From Eremophila alpestris peregrina (lineage: Eukaryota > Chordata > Aves > Passeriformes > Alaudidae): 64,000 nt of DNA. The notes under the pieces were generated by a model. It searched no databases and had not been told where the DNA came from. It worked only from the letters and a program-made list of their open reading frames with translations. The translations under genes were made by a program, and so were the position numbers. Positions 1 to 12,600 of the stretch are shown piece by piece; the first letter of the stretch is position 1; the number at the start of each line of letters is the position of its first letter. The stretch spans positions 1,863,344 to 1,927,343 of the forward strand of contig WMCF01000033.1 in assembly GCA_009792885.1 (NCBI GenBank). Reading direction: 5' to 3'.

Positions 1-3000
1 ATGCTGTCTGCCATTTATAGACATACTACTGCAAGGAAAGGCTGGTGAAAGTAATACCCACCGACAGACATACCTTAGAGCGTGCATCGAACATTAATGG
101 GGACAAGTAATGGAAAGGTGAAGGAAAGATACAGAGACGAGAGGGAAGGATGAAAGCAGCAGTGTACTCCCCACAGCTCTAAACCAAAGCAGTCATTAAA
201 ATATCCTCACAGTGTGACCGTAACATAGTTGTCTGATAAAAGTTTATTTGAAGAAATAAATCAATTCTGCAAAATAGGAACATCCTCTCTTGCTGGGGAA
301 GGAGAGCTGCATTTGCTCTGTGTTCCCTTGACTCAGATACAATCCAGCAGAAACTGTGCAGGCATCCACACACTGCATTGCCTATGCACAGGACATCACA
401 GGGCCCACAGTGTTTTTGTCTTAAAGTCTTTTACTGCAAGAGATCTTATTTGAGATTTATCTGACAGCTGATACTGTGTGTCTCATCTCAAGCATGCTTG
501 CTCCTCAGTTTGGGATTGTTTCTTTTCAATTATTTCCTATATTGAATCTCCATATTTTTCTTTTTTTTTCAGTATTTAAAAACTTGGTTGTGCTTGTCAC
601 GACACTGTAAGTATTTAATATGCAGGCTGTGTGTTTGCTCTGGAGCTTACATCAGCCTATTGTCACAGCAAAAAACAGCTGTTTGTGAGATGCTGTAACA
701 ATCCTGCCAACACTCAGTAACTAGAGCTTTGGATAAAGCAAAGTCAAACAAAAGGAGTGTGAACTATGACAAGCAATGTGTGGAGTGGTAATTCAGAAGG
801 GCTGAAGGAGATGTGAAGAGTAATTAGCTAAATAAACAAAAACAGGGGACAAATTATTTAAGTGCATCATGACTTGGAATCAAGAACAGAGGGAGTACAT
901 GAGGAGTGGGAAAACATTGGAGGGAGCTAAAGCTGAGATTTCTGCATTTGTCCCACAGAAAAAAATCATGTAGGAGATGTGTGCATCAGTGAATTTCAGT
1001 AAAAGAAATGAAAGGGGAAAAAAATAGACAGAGAAGAGGTGAAGGACATCCAGAAGACAGTGACTGAACCACTATTTTGCTCAGCAGGAGAAAGGGAAGG
1101 ATGCAAATGGACCAGCTGCCCACTTAGGGCACATGGCAACAGATGACAGCAAAGACCTGAGCTCTGTGCTTTTGGGGCTATGGCAAATGCTCTTCCAATG
1201 GAGAGTTTTTCAATTGCAGGATGAGGTCAGATCAATTCCCTCCATTGCTTTGTTCTTGAACTTGGTTTGCCCATCTGCAGCAGTAGAGCTGGTGGCAGTT
1301 AAACAGGATGGAATTTACATCAGGCTTGGAAATTGTACTTGCTGCCCACAGTTTCCCTGCAGAAGAGCCTCAAATTACACCGCACTTCTGTGAAGTTGTA
1401 GTTTGTCATCCAACCATCCCAGCAGCCCAGAGCACATCATGGGAGCTGCCCCATTGTCATCTGACTGCCATATGCCCCAGCCCAGAACATTCCCTCTGTG
1501 CAGTCACCCTCAGATCAACAAAAGCTTTTGCCTGGCTGAGGGTTTTCAGGACCAGCTCCCCAGACAAGTAGGATGGCCTGTCTGCACCATTAGCTAACGA
1601 ACAACCATCTTTTATCTATTCTTCATGTGTCTCTCACCACAGGATTCCACCACCAGCACCACATTTCATTCATCTGCTACAGATTGGAATGAACATTCAG
1701 CTGAAGTTTTATGAACTTACTTGTGCATTTTCATGAATAACCTTTTAGTTTTGTGTATTTTTGCAGTTCCTTCAATAGCTATTGCTTAAGGGTTTTCACA
1801 CTATGATCCTGACAGGTGACTTCACTCTGTATAAGATATGTCCAGCTCTGTTCATTTGGACTGCTCACATGAAGAGGAAGGAAGAGGTTTATCCTTCTTT
1901 CAAGATTCAAATAATATTCATTGAGATTATAGAAAATTACTTGTGGCCTTAGAGAAGAAGATAAAATCCAGATTTTAGATTGCTTTTATAGTTCTGCGTG
2001 CTTCCTTTAGGTGTGCAATGATGTAGCTGTGTCTATTTTCACACAGAAGGAATCCAGCTGAGAGCATGTTTTATTATAACTCCAGATGATGTTCAAGGGG
2101 ATGAAAAACTCATTTTTCTCAGGTGGTCAGAGAACAATTCCCAGTAAACTGACATTCTTTCCTCTCTAATCGGAATTCTGCAGAGGAATTCAAGTTGTTT
2201 ATAAGCCATTTGAAAGATGTTAAAAAAAAAAAAAAAGGACGGTCCTGGACTTTTTTACATTTTCAATTACTTTTCAATTTCTTAAGAACAGTCATTTAGG
2301 TCAGAGTAGTTAAACTGCTATAAAACAGCTGCTAAAGCAGTCTTCTATTGTAAATTAAATGGCAATTTTACCAAACATTCCCATTGCACGACTACATTAA
2401 AATAAACACAAATCTGGATTTTAAAAAACACTTTGGAGGGGAAGAGCTAGGCCTAAAATAGTGATTCGTGACCTTGTGATCATTCGAGTCCATGGCAAAA
2501 ATTTTAAGAGATTTTATTACTAGTAGGTCATGTCTGATATTAAAATAAAAAAAAAAAAAGGGGGGGAGGTGGTCCAAACTGCAGCTCCACACTTCAGAGG
2601 GAAAGCCAAGTTTCTGCTCTTGCTGTCAGTGAGGGTGATACATCACAGGCATAGCTGTAGCTTCTGAAATGGCAGCTTCTTAAAACATTGTCATCAAAAC
2701 AGTCATTTTCTTCATTTTTACCACGGGAATTATCACAACAAACAAAATGAGTTCTGGTCAGCTACACACTGGTGGCACTGATGATTGGTAACAGCACGTG
2801 GCACTCATTGCAGTTTTCACCTTCCAAGCATTGTGAACATCACCCCTGGGACATCCTGAGGAAGTGGAAGTGCTCTCTGTGCCACAGCCAGCCGGGTAAG
2901 GTTGGTGCACTGATGCCAAGTGGGCATGGAATGGAGGCAGGGAGAGCAATCTGTAGTCTCTCAGCCCTGTAGGGATATGGTCTGGGTGTGGATATACTCT

Positions 3001-6000
3001 GTCCTAGACAGGGTGGGGTCTTGACCATGCAATTAAGGACAGACCATTTCAGTTCCACCCACTGGCTATGACAGCACACAAGCAGCACCAGCACAAGGCC
3101 CACTCGCCTTGAACCCTCTTCAGCCTCCCACTGCCAAATTTCCCTGTCTCTTGTGTGCTCCAAGACCTTGTAGGCTTCATAGATAAGCTGGTATAGGATT
3201 TTTTCTGGAGTCACTGAAAGCAAGAAAGTTTTGTACTGTTAAACTGCTTATCAATCACTTAAATAATCCTCCTTTCCATTTCCATAAAATAAAAATGTCT
3301 GTAGGAATCATGATCAAATGCTTGGCTGGCATGAGCGGCACTGCCACAGTGTCCCTGATGCAATCACCTGTCCCCAGAGCAGGAGGCAGAGCCCCATGAC
3401 CAAACTCGGGGACAGCTACAGCAAAGAGGTGCTGCCCATGAAAGGAGACAGGAAACTTGAAGCTTCCTTACCATCCATTTCCCAAAGCAGGTAAGAGTTG
3501 CAACTGCAGCATGCAGTTGATTTTTCAAAGCTCCCTTTCTATCTCATGCTCTGCATGCCTGCAGGTTATGTTTCCAACACAGAGCATAAGCCATTCCCCA
3601 ATTCTTGAAAGACTTTTCTACCATTCCCTCATTTGAAGCACTGTTGGAGAAGAAAGCAGGGATGTAATTTTCTTGCTTCTGCTTTGCTTCCAGTAAAAAG
3701 CAGAGCTGTTTGGAGCACAGGTGATGCAGATCTAGTGCCTGATTCTCACTGCAATGGAAATCAGATGTGTGCTGCTGGCCTTGATGGAAATTAGTACCAT
3801 ACAGCTGGCATAAGTGAACAGAGGAGCTGCCCACAACCTGCTCTCCCCCAGCCCCTACAGATGCTTTACAGAGGCAAGTCTTGTGAAAACAGACAGATAC
3901 CATTTTGGTTACATTTTGGTTGACTATGCTTGCAAGTGTGCACATATGTGTATACAGGGAGGAGTTACATAAAGACCAGGGCAGACTACAAATGGGAACT
4001 GTTCTTTCCAAATTTTACACATTACTTGAGTCACAAAATATTAACTGCACCCAACCCAGTAAACTCCCTTCCCTCTTTGTTCATATTCACTCTAGTATAT
4101 CCATCATTTTTGATTCTGTGCTGATTTCCATTGTTGGGGCTTATTTTCTGTGACTGGAGAACCTGAAATTGCACTATATATCTTTGTAGTTCATTGAACT
4201 AACCAGCATTTATTTTAATTTAGTAAAGAAACATTTGGCTGGGTGTGACCAAATAAATACTGTGTCTAAACCAACACAAATATAGTTGGCACAAGGCTAT
4301 AAACCTGTCTCAGAGCTCTAATGATATTGCAAGTCAATGAAGCTTCAGTGTTCTCATTAACATGATTCCATCAGACCTCTATGTTGCATATTATTAATTT
4401 TTAACAATAGATTGTAATATAATTTATAGCACTGTGGGGCAACAAAGGCTGGGTCCTGATAGTAATCCAACCTTTTAGGTTGATAATGGCTTTAACACTG
4501 ACCTAATATTGAAAAGTGAATGTGTTCAGAGGGCATCAGACCTAATTATAAATAGGACATCAGGGATAAAACACATTACTAGTCTGCATCAGTGAACACA
4601 AAACTTTCCTTGAAAGCAAAGGGCACAGATCTTGTCATAGGATTATGAAGAGTTTTGCTGCTAAATTTGACACAAAAAAGTAATCAAAAGCTTTGTTTTA
4701 AAGAAAGACATTAACACACTTTTCTCACCTCTTGAAGTTTAATTTTTGTTACAAAAGGAATAAAACACAGAACAGCTAATGTTAATCTGGGTACCTATAA
4801 TTTAACTCGGTTTGGAAGTCAGAACAAGCATATATTTATGAAGAAAAAAGCAAGCCTTCAAAATCTCAGTGGAAATGTGCTAAATGGATGACATTAGTAG
4901 CCTTGCATTGTTCCTCTCCTTGGCTTGCTGATGCATGAGAGTGAACACAACTGGTTTGTGCTACAGGCAGCAGCTCCAGCCCCTCAGCACCTCGTGATCC
5001 TCTCTCTGCGCAGGAGGGACACAGCCAGGAAACGTGTTTAACACAAGCAGGAGCAACTTCTCATAAAAGGCAGCACAAAACCATTTCCTGGTTTAAAAGG
5101 CATTCTCACCATCAAAATATGTGTTAGTATTGCTTATACATATTTTTTAGCTCAGCCTTTTGTGCCATATCTAGAAATACAGTACAGCAGTAATAACATA
5201 ATTAGTATTTTCACTAGCTAAATTACAGAGCTGGCTGCAGAATAAAGCACAGTAGCATCAATATTATCAGTTAAGTATTATACAAAAATAACATCAATAG
5301 TTTTAGTATAGTCACAAGACACAATAATTTCCTTTTTCTCTCTGATCCCTTTAAATTGTGTCAGATGAAGAAACTCACAAAATCCACTGAGTCTTAGTTC
5401 AACTCCAATTCTAAAAATCAGCATCTCCAAGATTTCCTAGGTAAATTTTTGTAGGTTTTTGAACAATATTTCTTTCTGAATATGGTATTAGTTATAAAGA
5501 ACTTAAGTTTTGCTGCATCAATCTCTCATATGAATTTAATTTTCCCAGCACTTCTGTAAGTTAACAAAGGAATAGAACAGATACTTCACAGATGAAGATG
5601 ATGAATCATAGGGATTTGTAATAATTATCCAAGACCACAAAAGCAATCCTATGTCAGTGTGAGAAGTGGAACCACTGTCTTTGCAATCCAGTCCTACCCC
5701 ATATTTCCTTTTCCCCCTGGTCACAAAGGGAGATCTAAAATTCCAACAACCAAGATACTGGAAATCAAGCAGCCATTAAGGAAGAAATTGAGACAAGCAT
5801 GCTTTCACAGATTCCTCACATGAGACAATTGTCTGCCACCCCTGCATACCCAGAAATCAGAGGACTCCAATTTATAATATAGTTGAAAGCATCCCACGGC
5901 ATTTTCCATGCTTAAAACTCCCCTTCAGCCAGGCTAATTCACAACTCCTTAGACCAAATCAAGAACACTTGAAGATCTACTCACACTCCATCCACTTCCT

Positions 6001-9000
6001 AATTACAGTAACTTTAAGCTTTACTTCACAAAATGAGATTCATTTCCTTCACCGGTTCAATTCAACTCCTTCAACATTTTGTTCATTTGTTTGTTAAGAT
6101 GCAGATCTCCAGCAGGTTGATCACTTCAGATGAGACAAAGCAATCCCTTGGTAAATCCCTCTGGACATGCAGAACACATTATATGCACAAGAGTTGAACT
6201 CCTTGAATTCCCCCTTTTCAGATCCTCTAGGTTTCCAGTCATTCAAATAAAGAAAGGAGCTTTTGTAGGCCAGTTAATCCATCCGCTGAATGAAATATGG
6301 TAAAAGTTCTACACATCCACATGTTCTGTCAAGGCCCTGGTTTACATCTGTAGATGTAATAACTGTAGTAATGCAGACAAAAATCATGGCTCAGGCCCCC
6401 AGAGAAGATCTTTAGAGACTTGAGTTGAAAAGTCCCAAAACTGCAGTCAAAGGAACAGGCAAAATGATTTAAGGGCTTACATTTATTTCTGCCAAAGCAC
6501 TGGCTTAATTTTCTTTGTGTGTCTTAATAAGCCACCTCTGTGAGAGGGACTCTTACTTGAAATGCCTGTATGTCCTAAGCTCCAAAGTAGGCACCATTGA
6601 GTGGTAAGCTGAGACAAACATCCAAAGGCAGTCTAAGGGCCAAGCTGCAAAATGAGCCTGTTGTTCATCTTCCCTAGCACCAGTCACACACTCGCATGGA
6701 AACAGCATTTGAATGAATTAAAATGCAAATCTACATTTTATTATATGAAATTGAGACAAATGATACACACTTGAAGCCTGCCAGAGTAGCTATTACAAAC
6801 ATTAATATAGCTTTAGATGATGACTTAAACCAAATGAGAGGATGGAATAGAAACATTGAAGAAACACCTTGCGAAACACTACGGGAAAAAAACAACTCTT
6901 GCCATAGTTACCTTAGTAAAATACAAATTAGCAATAATTCTGCTGCAAAAGGCTAGATCTGTCTTGTGCAGATGTGTACCTCCAGGGAAGCCTCCAGCCA
7001 CAAGGTGCTTGTGCAAGGCACAGAAGCAGCCTGCCAGCAAAGAACAACTGTGGGGGTCTCAAACTACGTGGGAGAGGACTTTGCACTGCCACAGCCTAAT
7101 GGGATGTGGCATCGTCCAGGAATCCTGCAGGAAGAGGCCAAGCAGCCCCTGGCCGAGGCCAGAGCTGCCCAGCTGATGTAAAGATGTATTTATGCTGGGT
7201 CTGATTTAAACTCTGCTCTACACAATCAGATCGCTTTGAAGGTTTGCCTCGTGCAATCATTTCCTTTGTCAGGAATCAGAAAAAGACTGTGAAAAGACTG
7301 TGAACAAATTGTTTAGGCATTGAAATTTAACCCTGTGGAATCCTTACAGTGTAGCACAGTGTGACACAGCAGGAGCACATTTGTCAGGGGACTGGAGCCT
7401 CTTTGCTCTCTCTGCACAAAACATATACATTAGCATTGTGTGGGGTGGGGGTGCTCCCGAGCACACGAGGCAGCTCTGGGGACACACAGCTCCATGCCTC
7501 TGCTGCCTCCCATCTGCACACAGCCCCCTGCATCACTTCTGCTCTGCTAGGGAAAACAGAGGCTTCAGATTCTTCAATACTGTCTGGAAGCCCTTCCATT
7601 GCATTTTGCTTCAGAGACTGTACAAGATTTGATTTCTAAATATCCATAATGCACATAAGAAAATTATTGAGTGTTACTCTTAACCACTATCTTGTTAAGA
7701 GTCTCAACATTTTTCCACTAGCATTAATAGTGCCAGAATATCCTAGCATTAATATCAGAATATAAACTCCAAAACCAAAAAGGCATTTGGTAGAAGCTAG
7801 TCAGTTCCAAGGCTTTTCACTTAGCTGTGGACTAAGGAAGGAACCCATCTGGTGTGGATTCTACACCAACTTTCATGACACCAACAGTTTCTGTCTCAGT
7901 CTCCTTACAGTAAGGTAATATGCATCCCCTGCTCCTCCTGAAAAGTAGAGTCTGAGAGCACCAAGTACCTCACAGCAGGAGCACAGCCCTCTGTAGAAAT
8001 AAATTTTAACACAGGATAGCCCACCAATGTTTCTGTGAACTGTTAAAAAATATGCTGACAAGAATAAAAAATAGTAATTTAGAATTTCACAAAGAAAAGC
8101 CACTCTAAATAATTTCCAACTGCAATCAGTCTTTGCTCCTGCTTTACAAGCAATAGATGAGACTATCCTTATTTTATAAACCCATGCAGTTATATGTTTA
8201 AGAAAGTAGGTGAGTTTCTCTCCAGTGGAGGTTTTCAAATATTGGCTTTCCTTGTGGCTGCCAGTATTTCAATATCCCATTCCAGAACCTCTGTTTAGTA
8301 GTCTTTGGGAAAAACGGAAAAAAAAAAAACAACCAAAAAAAACCCAAAAAAACAACCCAAACTTCTGCAAATGAGAAAAAGAAAAATGGTTAGAACAAAA
8401 AATGGTATATGACAGTTACATATTAGGGAAGACTAGAGGGTTGTTTGCTGTGTGATACACCAGAGGAGTAAGCAGAATGTAAAAGTCTTTTCACTCTCCA
8501 AAAGAAGGTAAAAATAGTTTCAGGATGTTCTACAGATGGGAAAGAGCTCATACCTCTATGTCGAGGTGAACTGCAGCTTCAAGACTTAAGTTCCAAATGT
8601 GTCTTAACTCAAATCTTCAGCTATTTCAGCTCTTGAAGGATAAATCCTAAGCCACCTTTAGTCCCATCAGTCCCATCAGTGCGACCTAAGTGTCCTCAGA
8701 TTTCCTCTGAATGTGCTCAGAACTTTGCTAACAGTGTTCCTGCAGCCAAGCAAATCTCCTCTCTTCTGAGCCACACAAAAGTGCTGCTGGCCCCTGCAGA
8801 ACCAAAGCTCCCAGGGTCCTTCCTTTTGCATCCATGGAAGTTCTGAGCTCACTCTGTCCTTCTTAAGAGGAGCAACAATGTACAGGCCAAACAATGTAGA
8901 GCTCCTTTCCTCCACAGCAAGTCCTGCCTTCATTAGGAGGACTTTTGCACCAGATGTATTATCTGCCACGCCAGGATCACCACACTATCATAGAATGCAG

Positions 9001-9423
9001 AATTCAGCCCTTGTACCATCTTCAGATCTGGTTGTTTCTTTCTTTAGCTGCTACTAACATGTTTAGAGATGTAAAATCACAACACTTTACTTCCTCAAAG
9101 ATAGCAGTAGGAGATATCTCAGTGCAGAAAGAATTCCATTATTAGAAAAAGCACAAGGGCCAGCTTTTCTTTTCCTCATCAAGCTTGGGAAGCTTTAAAC
9201 AATATGCAAAGGCAAAAGGGGAAAATGGTAATAGTACCAAGGAGGCTAAAATTTGAATGAGATAACAAACCTTTCTTGTGGAAGGAAAAGGAAATGACTG
9301 ACTCTAAAAAAGCTTCTGTGATAAATCATCACCCCTGCATGAAATTCCATTCATATATGTGACAATATCTAGTAAAAACGTTAAAGAAGAACAAAAAGGA
9401 ATAAAAACTTAGCAACAAACAAG
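1..9423. other. Intergenic sequence downstream of SPAG6
   Basis: No gene is recognised. Reading frames are short and lack recognisable protein families or exon-like splice context. In human the next gene in this direction is PIP4K2A, transcribed toward SPAG6, but I find none of its exons here. One MIR/CORE-like fossil lies near 5,575-5,710, and there are A/T mononucleotide runs (for example about 2,221-2,236 and 8,318-8,346). Confidence 0.7.
5575..5710 (+). repeat. MIR/CORE-SINE-like fossil repeat
   Basis: The order of short blocks (CACAGATGA, then ATTATCCAAG before ACCACA, then AGAAGTGGAACC, then ATCCAGTCCT) follows the pattern of the core of MIR-type SINEs. It is heavily diverged, and the identification is by eye only. 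Confidence 0.4.
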
Positions 9424-9429
9424 TTTATA
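9424..9429 (-). terminator. SPAG6: Possible variant polyadenylation signal of SPAG6
   Basis: No canonical AATAAA is found on the minus strand within about 500 bases after the SPAG6 stop. The variant hexamer TATAAA here is the nearest plausible signal and would give a 3' UTR of roughly 180 bases. This is a weak inference. Confidence 0.25.
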
Positions 9430-9585
9430 AGGAACAAAATATAGCTTGCTAGAATTGCTGAGCTTTTTCAGTAGTTCAAAGAGTAGAAGGAGATTTGAGA
9501 ATCAAGTGAGGCTTTCAACAGCTGTATTTGTATTACAGTCATAAAGGCATAAATGTGAAATGCAGCTCTAATAAAACACTGAAGT

Positions 9586-9652
9586 TTATAAAACTGGCTG
9601 GTAATTTTCCACCCTTTCCAGAAGTAACTCAGAATATCCAGGGGAATAATAC
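9586..9652 (-). CDS. SPAG6: SPAG6 coding exon 11 (terminal)
   Basis: Encodes residues 487-508 (R-YYSPGYSELLLERVENYQPVL) and the TAA stop. YYSPGYS and the final YQP match the family C-terminus. The protein ends YQPVL, one residue shorter than I recall for human. The acceptor is a long T-run followed by CAG. Confidence 0.93.
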
Positions 9653-12600
9653 CTGAAAAAAAAACATTTTGTTTGTCTGTTAGACTATAAGGCATGTTCT
9701 ATGCAAAGTAATGAAACACTATGCATATTTCTACTGATCAGGAAGAATTTTAGCATTAAACACTGGTCAAGGAATTCTACAGTTACTCCCCAAATGTTTT
9801 AACAACCTGCTTTTCAACTTACCATTTATACTTGAAAGTCAGGTTTTTAAAAATATATTTAGCTTCTTTTAGGGCATGTAGGTAAGCAGCTACATTTTAC
9901 ATAGGTTCAGCTTCAGCTGCCATAAGCATTGTCTTTACTAAGAAATGTAGGTGTTGGCTTCTTTTGAAATTATGGCCTTTAATGAAAAAGCATGAGTTTA
10001 CACAGAACTGTCAGCTGCAAATGACAATAGTCTGCTGCTGTTTGTCAGACATAAGCACACACCCCAAAACTCACATGAAATCTACATCCATGACAGGGAC
10101 ACTGGTTCTGGAACAAAAAAATTGTTGCAGTGACCTTCTCTCTCTAATGCTACTCAAGGATGGACATTATCCAGTAGGTTTTCATCAGAGTGGGACTCCA
10201 CGGTGCCATTATTGTCCTGCTGTCATTCAACTGGTTTTCCACAATGGACCAACTACATGCATCCAACAGGCAAGCACCAAAGCTGCATTTAGTTCTTGTT
10301 TTCCAGGTTAAGACCATCTGATATTTAATACTGTATTATTCTAAAAGCATACATCTCAGTATATTTCTAGTTTTGCAGGCATATGAATTGCCACCTCTGA
10401 GGCCAAGAAGCTTCAGCTATAAAGAGAGAGGAACACACCTCCATGTAATGTAGGCCTGAAATATACTAAATTAAATCCCCAATGATTTCCCTAAAGGAAA
10501 ATCTATTTACCTTGTTCATTTTCATTTTCTGGGTAATTTCTGCATAATTTTATTATTTTTAAACCTCACACTACTTCTGTGATTGTAAAGCTAACTTTCC
10601 AATGCATTACTATACACAGTCTGCAAACAGCCTAAAATAGCAGGTCTCCAGGACAAACCCAGAGCTGGATTCTATCACAGCTGCTGTGCCTCAGGCAGCA
10701 CAACCAACATCAGGCAGTAGTACAGACAGGCAAGCAGGAGATGCTCAAAGGGGCCTTTTTCTTTATTACATCCCAGGCTAGATGAGTAACCTTTTTTTCA
10801 TTTACAGGGAGAAAAAATACCTATAACAAAGAAACATTATTAATATCCAGAAAAGCATAAACAAATTCCTCTTTCCCTCTGAAGTACTAGCTGCAGAATA
10901 AAATTTCTTTATGACTTTGCTTTTACCCATTTGACAGTCAATGGCTTTTCTTTGTGGAGACAAACAGGGTTTCATTTGGTGAGACTTAGTTTCTAGCTCC
11001 TATTAGCTGAAGAACTCTGCTGCTGTAATTAAAATTGATGACGCAGATTTTCAGAGCCTGTAGAGGGAGTACATGAGTACAACATCCTTCTGATGTGTTG
11101 ATGGAGTGAAGGACTGGTAAATGGATATTTAGAATCTAGGAGGGCATTTCTCTCATTATTACAATTTAGGATGGTGACATTTTGACTGTAAGCTATTTAA
11201 TAGTGTTTCTGTATTCATTAAGGGCAAAGTTCAACTCGGTGCAGACAGCTGGTGTATGGTCCTTTTATATAACACTTAAGCCTCGTGATGAGGCTCAGGG
11301 AGGAAGGGCAGCTGTGGGCAGACCAACTGTGCAGGAGAGCCTCTGGACCCCCTGTACATCAGAGGAAGTTTCAAAGGAGCCTCTGAATACACCAGTTCAG
11401 ACACACTATTATGAAAGTCAAGGATGCAACCAAAGATTCACCAATACCTGTATTTTGGAGCCTAAGTAATCCACAAATAAGTTACCAAAATAAATTTCCC
11501 ACAGACATTCATAAACATGAGTGGTTGTACTGAAGACTCAGAGTCCATCTGGGCAGTGCAGACTGACTTTTCGTCACAGATTCCTGCAAGAGGCTGATTT
11601 TTTGCTCTTTGTTGACAGACAAAGAAATTTGATTCCAAAGACAAAAAGTGAAAGTGCTCTAATTTACATGTCCAGAGGTTGTGTTACCTCTGGGGCAATT
11701 AACCAAATGTTACGCTTTGGTTTCATTAAAACCAAAATTCACATAGGAGTTAAATTACTGTTTTAAATCCTTCCTTTGTGTTGTTCCTGTGAAAAGCATC
11801 TAATAATGAATTCTTTAAATTTCATTTTCCCTACCTTACTATTTCCTCTGGATAGCAATTGTTAATAGTGTTGATATATTCCTGAAGAATTGACCCAGGT
11901 TCTGCTTTTATTTCTTGAACCTTTTTAAGTCCACCAGTTGTTACAAAGAGACGACGTGCTTTACTGTCATGTGGTAACACCTACACAAAGAATAGTGCAT
12001 TAAAAAAATATTTTAAATTAATCTGTATGCCACTAGGCTCAAATATTGCTTATTTGCTTTTAATTCAGAGGACAGATAAAATGGAAAATCAGAGAAACAT
12101 CTGTAATGACTACTGTATTATAACACCCAGTTGTATAGGGGGAAAAAACCCATAAACCCCTTATGATTACAACGTAATTTATAATGCACTTTAATACATA
12201 ACGTATATAAAATAATGAATTGAATATTTATCCTTACATAAATAATATTTCTTGAATTATTCCTACAGAGACAATAAGATTGTGGAGAATGAATAGATAA
12301 TAAAAACAGAACACTAACATGGAATAACAACAGCATCTGTTCCACTTAAACCAAGTTATTCAGGTCTTTTATGTCAATTCCCACAGTTTAATTGTAGAGC
12401 TGAATTTCATATCATTATAATGATCTAGTATAGATTAGTGCATGAAAACAATACTGAGAATTGTTGCAAGTGAACAATACAGCCTTGAAGCATTACATGC
12501 TACTATTAAATTCCTAGATATTAAAATCCTTTAACGCACTGTGTAGCCATGGAAGCCTTTTACAAACACACACACAAAGCAAAAACGTGAAGTTTCTGCA

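Noticed and set aside
3544..4011. 155-codon open frame on minus downstream of SPAG6
   Set aside because: Cys/His-rich peptide with no recognisable family, no splice context, no polyadenylation signal in place, and a length within chance for this much sequence.
8676..8969. 97-codon frame on minus that looked retroviral-like at first
   Set aside because: No conserved motif of any viral or LTR protein is present, and I see no LTR, primer site or target duplication.
8985..9010. TCATAGAATG sequence resembling the CR1 terminal octamer on minus
   Set aside because: The flanking sequence does not continue into CR1 (no GGGTTGGAAGGGACC-type block), so it is likely chance.
1..9423. Searched for exons of PIP4K2A, the expected next gene
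   Set aside because: No stretch matches a kinase exon; in human the gap is tens of kb, so the gene probably lies beyond the left edge.
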